A stretch of 64,000 nt of DNA, from positions 1 to 64,000 of the forward strand of contig MU832129.1 of the NCBI GenBank assembly GCA_029204225.1, given 5' to 3'. Below are positions 36,668 to 46,865 of the stretch, one piece after another. Source of the DNA: Diphasiastrum complanatum (Eukaryota; Streptophyta; Lycopodiopsida; Lycopodiales; Lycopodiaceae). Every line of letters starts with the position of its first letter. The stretch's first letter is position 1. Both the position numbers and the translations under genes were made by a program. The notes beneath the pieces were generated by a model. The model was not told the DNA's origin. It ran no database searches and saw only the letters and a list, made by a program, of their open reading frames with translations.

Positions 36668-37879
36668 CACAAGGAGAGTGATTATTGACTAATATCACAA
36701 GAGTAGTTTTATCCAAATGCTCAATTGCTAGTCTAATTATCACAAAAAAGTAATGTGCATCATCCATATGACATATCCACGTTGGAACTTGTACTTAGCC
36801 AAAATGTCACCAACCTTTTATCGTATGGAAAATTCATGCCAAAAACATTATGGAAAACTTACCATTGACAAATATGAGCCTGATTGAAAAATGAGATAGG
36901 GGAAAACAAAATTCTAGCATGGTCATGCCATTAAATTTGTGTTCTTGAATTTTGAATCCAACGTCGTTGATAAAACATTTCACATGGCTCTTCTACATAT
37001 GGCATGGAACATCCATGTAGAACTCGTTGTCAGAACTAGCTTTTGGTGGTTGTGGATATGCCACACATATCAAGTGCATTGTTGATTTTTTTATGAGATA
37101 TCTAAGCTCAATTGTCATGTACCCAAGCATGGTCATAACACCATGCATGGATGTGCCATGCTTAGTGAAATTTGGGCGTAACATGGAGCCAAAAGCTTGT
37201 CGTACCTATCTAGAAATGGAGGAATTGGTGTGATGGAGTGCCCAGTCTTGAAAATATTTGTTTGGTTTCATAGAACTCGAGAGAACAATAAATGATGCTC
37301 AATGCAAGTTATATGATAATGTGTGGGGATGGGCCTCTAGCGAGCTTGGCCAAGCGAGCTTCCTGTCATTTATGAGCGAGCTTTTCACCATTTTTTTTAA
37401 ATTGGTATCTGATTTTTTTTTCTCTCATCTGTGTGCGCATTTGTACTATATCTATATTTTTCTCTCTCATCCGTGTGAACATTTTCTCAATTTTTCTCCA
37501 TGTCATTTTATGTTTCTTTGCAATTTTTGTGACAAAAAAGATTGATAAGAACAAATGAATCTAGTGATGATTAAAATAGTTAATGCATACACATAAATTT
37601 TTGAAAGTAGTTATAAAGTCAATTTTTTGACACATTAAGTAATTTAAAGTGTTATGACAAATATTCTTGTGAGGGTTTTAATAAACAATAAGATATGGTT
37701 GTGGCTTTTTTAACAATGAAACATCAAATAGTACTTTGATTCTTGAAAAAGATAGTACTTTGAAATGAGTCCAAAAATGACGAGAGGTAAGCAAATAAAA
37801 CAAAGTCATGAATTGTTTTGAAGTCGAAATATCAAAACTATCTAGACCAATCTCATAAAGATTAATAACATCACTCACA
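36668..37879. other. Intergenic stretch without recognised features
   Basis: Short open frames on both strands lack recognisable domains. No element ends are visible. Confidence 0.35.
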
Positions 37880-39755
37880 TCAATATGTATGTCTACTTGA
37901 CAGTATTTGGAGTAGCTCACTCTTCTTAAGCTGAGATTGGTGCATACACATATTGTGGTTCATGTCTAGTCCTAGGATGCGTAACATAACATAGTATATA
38001 TGCTTGCATGCAAGATAAGATTTTCCAGTTTTTTCTCGCCATTGAAAATCTTGACATGAATAAGAAGGATTCTCTGAGATGTGTACATCATAAGCTTCAT
38101 CTTTCTTAACTGAGTTTTTTGTTTCCAATGAGAACACCTCGTGCTCAAAATGTTTAAACACTTTCACTAATAAAACTTTAGCTTGCAGTTTCAAAGCCAG
38201 ATCTATCTTCTTTGGAGCCTCATTGGATATGCATGACTGCCTTCTGGAAGATGGACTTGTTCAATAGTAGCTATAAGAAATCCAACTCTTTCTAACATCT
38301 CCTTGTCCTCACATAACAAGTTTGTTCCTTTTGTACTGGCTATATGAAAGGTAGTTCAGGTTGTCTCCACGTGTGGTCCACGCTATCATTACAAAACCAC
38401 ATGAATTGTTTTGTTTTACCACCACTCCATTAACGCATTCCCAAAAAGCAAGGGGTTGGAGTGCCCTTTGACCTATTTTTAATTTGCTTTTGGCACTTTC
38501 CCGTTGGAGCTCCTAGCCATCCCATGCACTTGACTTTGCTTCTTCGTTTAGTTCTACGTATCGCCCAAAGTGTGTCATGTACATATGTCTCCTTCACAAT
38601 ACTCAATGTGCTTGTTGAAGATCCTCCTTGAAATGTTTATTCCTTCTCTGTAGCCTCCATATTTATAGGCTCTACATCAAGAAATCGCAGACATCTACCA
38701 CCATGTTGTCGGGGCCTGTTCACATTCACATATTCTGGCCTATGAGAACTGTTGGCTTTGACGTCCAAAAAAATGGTTGGAGTACTTTTTCTACGAGAAG
38801 TGATCCGATCACCTGATGGGCCTGGTTTACTAAACATCGGTGTCCCACCAACTGCATCAGAGATCACTTTACCTGTTACCGACGGGCTAGGTGTGGCATT
38901 GGTCCTAGATGCGGCTCTGTCAATGAGAGCCTCCAAACTAGGGCCAGTTCCAACATGCTTGCCTTGCACAAAAGCGTATTGCTTGGTGCTTTGCAATAAC
39001 GCATTTGCCAAATCAGTAACTGCAGCATCATAAAGGCTGATTTATTACCCTCACCTGCCAACCAACTAGCATGCTTTGACTCTGTCAAATTGGTTAGAGG
39101 TCTATTGGACATGTCTAGAATGTTGTTGGCCTGAATCAATGTTAAAAAATGTGATCTAACAGTACATCAACTTATAAATGATCAATTCATTTGATGATTG
39201 TAGAGAAAAATGGAAGACCAATGCAATGATGATTATAGAAAGAAAAAAAACAAGAACCAAGCATCATACCCTGACTAGAAGATGTCTATAGTGTGCATAT
39301 CGTACATTCCACCAACTCAACCAACTATCCATTGCTGGTAAATTGGCATCTGCTACCTTTCCACTGGCCCACCACGCTCTAATAAATCTGAATTGGGACA
39401 AAGCTTCATCTGTTGTTGCTGCATTCTTCCACATGCGACATATATTCTTGTGTTCATCTTGATATTGCATGAATATTACAGTATCGACCAACCGTTTCGT
39501 TTCGGCTATTGCCAAACGGGAAGAACCTGCTTGGACAAGATGATTGTGAAAACCTTGGTGAATCATCACCCTGGTAAAACTACTATCACTTGGCATGTAG
39601 TAGTACACACATGCTGCACATGCCTGTGTGCAAAATGGTCTTCTCTTGCAATAAAAACACTCCAGTGTTCCATAACCATCTGAAGAACAACCCAAATGAG
39701 GTCTAGTTTTCAACTCACCATACCAACATTGTCGATTTGTTGCACCAGAGAGCAA
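37880..39755 (-). CDS. SWIM-type zinc-finger gene or DNA-transposon relic
   Basis: The first block (39,755-39,264) has a Cys/His cluster (ECFYCKRRPFCTQACAACVY, then a GFHNHL HxH end), a layout like WRKY/GCM or FLYWCH folds. It ends at a good donor (CAGG|GTATGATG). A second block starts at an acceptor TTGATTCAG| (39,130) with ANNILDMSNRPLTNL, and runs on toward 38,637 only after a change of frame (TDLANALLQSTKQYAFVQGK, then HRPEYVNVNRPRQHGGRC). A third block (38,194-37,880) has a SWIM-like SYSCQDFQW...ACKHIYYVMLRILGLD, where the first Cys of the usual CxC is Tyr. Cys/His fold plus SWIM is seen in MULE-type transposases, in FAR1/FHY3-like proteins derived from them, and in ZSWIM proteins. No terminal inverted repeats were found and no catalytic DDE residues are assigned. 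It may be a decayed DNA transposon or a host gene. Confidence 0.5.
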
Positions 39756-39799
39756 AAAAGTGATTTTGAACTCTAGAAATCATCAATAACTCTCAAATA

Positions 39800-42700
39800 T
39801 GAAAGAAAGAACCCTCCTCCCTTGGAACAGAGTTAGATCCGTATCAGATCCAACTACTAACAAGCCTACAAAAGTTAGTTCCTAGTAGATCTGAAGAGAA
39901 CATAGTTTTTTGACTGAGAGATGGTGAAAGAACTCTCGCAAAGCCAACCCTCGCATGAGTACCTTTGTAGATAGGATCAATGGTAAGATCTGCACCAGAT
40001 CCAACTACTGTAAAAATCTCAGGTCAATCAGAGCAAGGATCAAAAAGTTATCAATGAAAAAACTCCGTAACGAGCCTTAAATCACACTTTTGGCCAACAA
40101 ACCTGATCGAATCCTTAAAGGTCCAGAAAGATTTCTACAGATCTATCAAGATCCAGCTACCCAGGACTTCCCCGCCGATTGAATCTGAGATCCGAACGAT
40201 CAGCTAGAGCAGAAATTCAAGCACCAAGCCATCTTAGAGTTGTAGCAGTGCATGTTGAACCAGAAGTGGAACTAGTAGCAATGGAACCAATGGGCCAACT
40301 TGTTCCTGTTGCACCATTGCAAGAAGTTCAGAGGGCACCTCGTCTTGAGATGCCAGAATATGATGGATCGTCAGATTCGATCAGATTCCTTCATATCTAT
40401 GAACAAGCGTGTGAGATCTATGGCGAACGGACTCTGACAAAAAAGTTGATGATGTTCCCCATGTCACTAATTACCGCAGCACAAGCTTGGTTCTTCAATC
40501 TCTCGAACGAAGAAAAGTCTACTTGGGAAGGGGTTAAAACGGCCCTCATCATGCACTTTAAACTACAAAAGTTTCTGGAAGATCCATTTCTGTTGCTGAG
40601 TAAAGTCAAAATGGGAAAATGAGAAAGGGTCTGAAATTACATTGAGCGGGTCAAACATCTAAGATCCGAGTGCAACATAGCCCTAACTCCCGTTCATGCG
40701 GTAATCATGTGGTTTCTCACGAGATTTCCACGAAGTATCAGAAGAGAACTCAAACAAAGGGAGCAGTACACCACGTACAATCAGGGAAGAGGATGAAGGT
40801 TCGGAAGATGATTCTTATCCAACGATCCATAATCCAACTCCTTCGGTAGCATCCACCTCGAATGCTTCTATTGTTTCAAGAGATTTGCTGATGGAGCAAA
40901 TGGCAAAGTTACACAAACAGTAGATGGAGTAGTTAACGGCCCAGTTTGATCAAAAGCTAAAGGCCTTGCAAGGAACTATAGTGTCAACTTCTAACGTACT
41001 TGAGCAAAACCAGCTGCAGTATCCACAAAGAGAAAATATGGTGTCCAATTTGCACCCAGAACCATACAACAAATGAGTGTCCAGTTTTGAAGCAGAAACT
41101 TAGGCTGACACAAAGGTATTGCCACCTGTGCAATGCATCGTCACACAAAATGGCATTTTGCCCATTCAACCCTAGGATTATACAACAGAAGAGGAATCTT
41201 TATCAGATCTCTTATCCTTATCACTAGGGAGCACAAAATGCGACACCACGGTATGGCGCACCAAATAACCAACAGCACATGGCCTTACCTGCACCACCAA
41301 GGCCAGCTAACAACCAAGTGGCCCATGTGAATTTGACAGTAGCTGAGCATTAAGCACCTCCTCGGATTGAGTAGCAACAATAGTGGTATATTCCGGATGA
41401 GACATTTGTCGATCCAGCAATCAACGAGTATTATGTGACCTACGCTGTCCACCTCAATGGCAAGGTGGGAGAATTTATGGCTGCTATGGATGCGGCGAGG
41501 GGCACAGAATTGCAGAGTGTCCTCATAAGGGACAACATACACCCTTCTGTCAAGATTGGTTATGGACATTGCTACAAGAATTACCCATTCAAACCTGGAA
41601 CCAGTGCCCCTCTAAATATGATTACATTGCAACCATTGGCAGTTCCAAAAAAGGACGCCACAAAGGACTCAGATTCCCCATGTTTCAGTGTTAGCAATCA
41701 CGCAAGCATAGAAATGAAAGGGAGTGGCTCCATCACCATCACAATCAGTATCAGTGGTCGATGATCAACCCTCAACTATAGGACCATATCCTAACATGAG
41801 GGAAGAAGGACGACAATATCATAAGTTACACCAAGGAACAACAAGTAGAGGAAGCTACACAAGCCAAGGGGAGAGCATCGGCAACACCTCTCGCAACTGA
41901 AGAACCAACACCACCCATGGGCTTGCCATTGTGAATATATCAATATGTTTGTTTGCATCATCAAGAAGTACTCTTCCACATGGGAGAGCCTCAGGTTCCA
42001 CATACAAGAGTGCTCACGAGTTTGTCGTATGAACTTATCCCTTGGAGAGCTACTGCAGATCGCACCTCGAGCAAAGAGCATCCTAGCAGAATGGCTCAAG
42101 TTGGAACTAGAATTAGCAATAGAAGAGCCCTTATACTGTGCGGTCTATGAAGGAACCAACAACGTCCTCCATATTGGGACAGCATGGGAGAGTGAACAAC
42201 ACAACATCACCTTGTCGATCAAATACAAGAGGTTCAAGGATGAAGCTGCGGTAGTAGATGGAGGATCGGGTGTCAATTTGGTCTCCACTACTTTGTATCA
42301 GAAATGGGGTTTGCAAGGATTGAAGCTTGCCAAATTCGCCATCAAGCTAGCAGATCAATCTTGTGTGAAACCAAAGGGTGTAGTTGAAGACATTATGGTA
42401 AAGATAGCGGGGGTGCAGTTCTTAATCACATTCATGGTGATGGAAATCCCAGATTCCCCTTCCACTTACCGCATTTTACTTGGAAGATCTTGGTTGAGAG
42501 TTGCGGAAGTGATTCACAACTGGGGGACCGAAAAACTCACTTTTGAAAACTGAGAGCAGGCTGTAAAGGTGGATCCAACCACAAGGGCTGTGAAACCGAT
42601 TACAACCAAGGCTAATGACGGATCGTCCACCACTAATCACACAATTGATCGCCCAAGGCAAGCCAAGGGGGAAAATAATGACTCTGAAATAGATATTGTG

Positions 42701-44057
42701 CAATGGACAGACACATTAGCAACAGTTGATTGCATGACTGGGCATGCACATCATCCAGACTCAAATCCAGAACCCAGCATATCATCACCAAAAGGTTATA
42801 CCCTCGACACACCAATAAATTTTGGGGTGAACATGATCAACGTGGCATGGTTTGTCTCAGAATGTATGCGTTTCTGTAATTCTTTGTGACAGATTATTTG
42901 TTTAATAATTCAATGCTTAAATGTTTGGCTATGTAATCACTATAGTACTGATGATTCCAAAGTTAGCTACTATAAGATCGAACGTGATTTTTATCACTAT
43001 TGTTTTGTTCAAAATTGATAGGCGTAGTCATGCATGAAGAAAGAGGAAGATAGTTTATTCCGTTGTGCACGATAAGTTTTCTTTCTTGTCGTTTGAATTA
43101 TTTTTATTCGATTCTTTTAGGCCTATCTTTTACACACCTCTTTCGAACATGGTATCAGAGCGTTCATGAGCAAGTAGAAGATGATCTAGTGCCCTGGCAG
43201 CATGTCTTTTCTTACGATAAAGAATTTGGGCTGACAGATGAGTAGATCCTGCAATACATGGATCCTGATCGATACATAATGAGAAAAATACCAGCCCAAC
43301 CACCTCATAAAGCACCCATAGCTAAAGTTTCCAAGGTGGAACCACCCAAGACACCAGCTAATAAGAAGAATCAGTTAAAACAACATCACAGCCAGGTGAT
43401 CCGATGGAGTGATCTACTCGAAGAAGTGATAGCTACGGTGGATATCGATATTTGTAATCATGAAGCGAATATCCGTCCAGTTCCAAAGAAAGACAACAAG
43501 GAGGCATACAAGGTAGACAGAGTTGTCCAACAAGATCATCACAAAGACAGTCAAAGCTAGCAGATCTGATTGGGAGCACAAGTTGCATGCTGCACTGTGG
43601 GCATTCAAGACAACATACAAGGAAAGCATTGATCAAACGTCATTCCAACTAGTTTATGGTCAGGATACAATAATGCCAGCAGAGTTTCTGGTTTCTTCAC
43701 TAAGAGTTGCCATAGCACAACACCTTGATGAATCCAAGTCTTTAAAACTACGCCGTGAAGCCTTACACAAAATTTGTGAGACACGCATATTGGCTATACA
43801 TGCATTACAGCTGAGAAAGCATGAGCAAAGCATCGCACGATCGTCAGTTGCAAGAGAAGGATCTTCGCTTTGGAGATCTAATGCTCATGTATAAGACCAA
43901 GGCGATCAAGGGAAAATTGAAGTTCACAGGTGAAGGCCCGTATCGTGTCAAGGAGATCCTAAGCCATGGAGCCGTGAACCTCGAGCAATGGGATGGGACG
44001 CCATTTGATACACCCATCAGCATTAGCCGACTTCACAAGTATTGGCCACCACAGTGA
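39800..44057 (+). mobile_element. Ty3/gypsy remnant H (broken)
   Basis: Parts in order: leader (about 39,800-40,178); gag from ATG 40,179 (MPEYDGSSDSIRFLHIYEQA-like core, ITAAQAWFFNLSNEEKSTWE); two zinc knuckles, CPICTQNHTTNEC and CHLCNASSHKMAFC (about 41,050-41,165); aspartic protease with DGGSGVNLVS (about 42,258); protease-RT spacer (42,569-42,853); an inserted LTR piece; more spacer (43,171-43,560); and the C-terminal part of integrase (ALWAFKTTYKESIDQTSFQL through LHKYWPPQ, about 43,560-44,057). The RT-RNase H part is absent. Around ten breaks in all. An old fossil. Confidence 0.8.
42854..43161 (+). repeat. Copia LTR fragment and primer site inside gypsy H
   Basis: Strings such as TCAGAATGTATGCG, GGCTATGTAATCACTA, CGTAGTCATGCA and the end TTCGAACA followed by TGGTATCAGAGC (43,150-43,161) match the 3' part of LTR type 2 at about 54,660-54,896. 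Gypsy spacer peptides lie on both sides. The same spacer is uninterrupted at 58.1-58.5 kb. Confidence 0.8.
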
Positions 44058-44689
44058 CATAGATCCAGCTTGGTGATGACAATTAGCACATGCAAGGGTC
44101 AGAGCCTATCGGGAGTCATCACAGGCATATCTAGTGAAATCAAGCCAGATCTAGAAAGAGCTAGTCAAATGAAGCCAAATCCATCAATATTCAGCAAGAT
44201 CGGACAAGATCTGGGCAAATCGGGACAGATCAAACAAGATCCAGCCAGATCCAAATAGGATCTAGATCTATGTAGGATAAAAAAAGTAGCATATCATCGT
44301 CATGCACCACTTAGCCTCCAAAAACGAAGATCTGATCTGAAGATCTCAAGAAAAAAACCCCAAAAGTAGGGGTAAAAATCACTTAAACTGATGGATCAGC
44401 TACCAAACATTCATGAAAACCCTCACAAAGACATCCATAGTTAGCTCAGACCCAGATGGAATTACAGAAATCTCTACGAGAGTTACTTGTGAAAAATCAA
44501 TCAGATTTGAGTGTTTGCAAAGGTTCAAAGAAGCATAATCTAAGGAACTTTCACAGGACATCAAGATCTCCAAACCAACCTTCGTAGAGGGCAAAAATGG
44601 AATCAGATCAGTGAAATTGACATGCCTACATGGTCAAATATTGAAAATCAGGTACATGGAACAAGTCGAGCAAGAGTTCCCTCCCTACA
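44058..44689. other. GATC-rich stretch after gypsy H
   Basis: No gene. AGATCC, AGATCT and GATCTG strings recur densely between about 44,140 and 44,360. The leader of H (about 39,830-40,190) has the same property, and both contain a CAACCCTCGCA string. It may be part of the H LTR or 3' untranslated region. Confidence 0.4.
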
Positions 44690-45038
44690 AGAGTTCAACC
44701 CTCGCAAACACTGCTGAATCTTCGTAGGGTAGCCAAAACCTACTGAGCCATCGTAGATTTCTCTGGGGTCTTAGAATTATTTGAATAAGGTCCCTAAAAA
44801 ATTTGTTCTGGAACTGAACTGTAAAAAGTGCACTTCTCTAATACGCACTCTAATTTCCTCTATATAAGGGGGAATTTCGAGTCATTTGGCACTTCATCCA
44901 ACAAAGCTCTTGCCAAAATTTCACTAAATTTTCAACGTTCTCAGTTTTTGACAAAGCTTCACACACATGATCATCTACCCTTATAACCATCTGTCTCACA
45001 CTTTTTCCCATCATTCCCATCTCTGTTCACGTAAAATC
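44690..45038 (+). promoter_or_regulatory. Upstream region of gene X copy 2
   Basis: Contains CTATATAAGGGGG near 44,870, TTCGAGTCATTTGGCAC, AACAAAGCTCTTGCC and an upstream GTCTTAGAATT block, all matching the minus-strand region upstream of X copy 1. It is cut from the coding part by the insertion of copia G, whose target duplication AAATC ends at 45,038. Confidence 0.6.
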
Positions 45039-45693
45039 TGTGAAAATTGTCAACATTTCCTAGCTAGTTTGAGGCCTAAATTGGCTAAAATTGTAAATAG
45101 TTTTGGTTCTGGAGTTTCACACGTGTGAACCAGGCCACAATGTTTTTATTTACTGTATTTTTTCAGTATGATGAAGTGTCAAACTTCATACCCTTCAAAA
45201 TGAGACCATTTTGATGTATTTTGGTCATATAAGCCATTTTTAGCTATTTTTCCTATATAGGGAATATCTAGGGTCAAGTACCTTCTAGAGAGAGGAGAGA
45301 GAGTCATCTTCCTCATCCATAAATAGTAGGGAAGTCGTGGAGAACAGGTTGGAGAAACCTTTTGTATGCTTCATTGAGATCAATAGATCATTGTCATTGT
45401 TTCTTCCTCCATTGAGAGCATTGTTGTGTGTATTGTCTTCAAGCTATTGTGTATGATCTTAGGTGCTTTCCAAAAGTGGTAGGCTGATGTATTATGGACT
45501 GTATAATGCTATTTTGGGCCGCACTTGATGTTTATGGAAGTTTCCATTTGTGATAAATGCTTTTTGATCAAGTTCTTTGCATTCTAGGTAGCATAGAATG
45601 TGTTGCCAATTCCTAGCTTATGTAGTTTGGAGTGCAAGCATTCAAGCCAATGATCTTGGAGTTTAGATCCACTTAGGATCTGTATTTTTCACA
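45039..45693 (+). repeat. 5' LTR of copia G
   Basis: 655 bp, from TGTGAAAATTG to TTTTTCACA. A perfect 14-base palindrome TTCACACGTGTGAA lies at 45,116-45,129. A CTATATAGG promoter-like box is near 45,253 and a GA-rich tract near 45,291. Confidence 0.95.
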
Positions 45694-46865
45694 TAGTATC
45701 AGAGCTGGTTGGCTTCTATTTACAGTAAGTATTCCATTTTTGGTGATATTTGGATGTTTGATCAAGTTCTAGCATGATTTTGCATTGCTTTGTTGATCAA
45801 ATCTTACTAACCTTTGTTTTGTGAGTTGAACTTGTGGATCAAAGGCATATTTCAGGTCTATTGAAGATCAGAGGCTGAAAAGAAACTATTTTGGATCAGA
45901 TCATAACACCTAATCATTTGTTATTGTGAGGCTTGTGCATATTCAATACTAACAATGTTCTTTTCAATCCTATTGTTGACAATCTCCATTCTTGGATGAA
46001 CACTCTCCTTAAGTGGATGAAACTTCTCCTTAAGTGGATGACAAATGCTCTTTTGAGTGAGTTGTAATTCTCCTAAAGGCTGAGCAAAGCTCCCATTTGG
46101 ATGAAAGATTCCCTTTTTTGGGTGAACATATTGCAAGCTCCATTGTGAAGAGCATATTGTAAAGATTGTCATCAATTTTGGCATAAATTTTGGTGTACTT
46201 TGTTGAGCATGTAAGTAACTCTCCTTATGTAATTTGATTGGAGCATTTGCTGGAAGGTGTTAACCATTATGCAAGTGTGTTTTCAGGTTCTTAACAGGTT
46301 GAGGAACATTCTCATGTGAAGTGATCTTAGATCTACATCTAAACACCAAGATTTGACAAGATAGTGAAGCTAGTCTTGTGATTCACTAAGTGTGCTCATT
46401 CATTCACCTCTAAATCTTGTATTTATCACTTGCTGGAGTTTATAAACTTTTAGAAGTGTGGTTTACATGTGGTTTTACAGGTTGAATCAATATCTTAGTG
46501 TGTTGATCATATGTTGATCAAGTTTGTTCATTACTAGGTAATCTTGGCATCCTAGTTTTGGGTATTTTCTAAGAATGCAAGTAACTCTTCACACCATAAC
46601 TTGATTTGGTCACTTGCTGGAAAGTTTGAGAGCTTAAGCAAGAGTGTGTTCAGGTTGGTTTGATTTTGTAATCCATTCTTAGTGTGTGCAAAGTGTTGCA
46701 TGTGTTTCAATCTTCCTTTCTATGCTTGGAAACCATCTAGGTTCAAGATAGAAGTGTTTTAGGGTCCTAAATCTTCATAGATCTCTTTATCTATCATTTG
46801 TTGAGAGAAAAGTGAGTGCTAAGTGCTTTAGGACAGAACCTAAAAGTTGAAGAAACATTAGAATC
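45694..46865 (+). other. Leader of copia G with diverged repeats
   Basis: A long untranslated leader between primer site and gag. Units with the order ACTTGCTGGA...AGTGTG(T)TTT...CAGGTT recur at about 46,230-46,300, 46,430-46,485 and 46,610-46,660, and CTCCTTAAGTGGATGA occurs twice near 46,010-46,040. The CAGGTT ends resemble splice acceptors, but no splicing is claimed. Confidence 0.6.

Noticed and set aside
36993-37554. Possible small genes in 36.9-37.6 kb
   Set aside because: Frames of 60-95 codons overlap on both strands, with no domain, splice-site pattern or relation to anything else in the window.
44691-45038. A full 3' LTR of gypsy H
   Set aside because: It has a TATA box and follows integrase, but no matching 5' copy, terminal TG...CA pair or target duplication was found, so it is listed as the upstream region of gene X instead.
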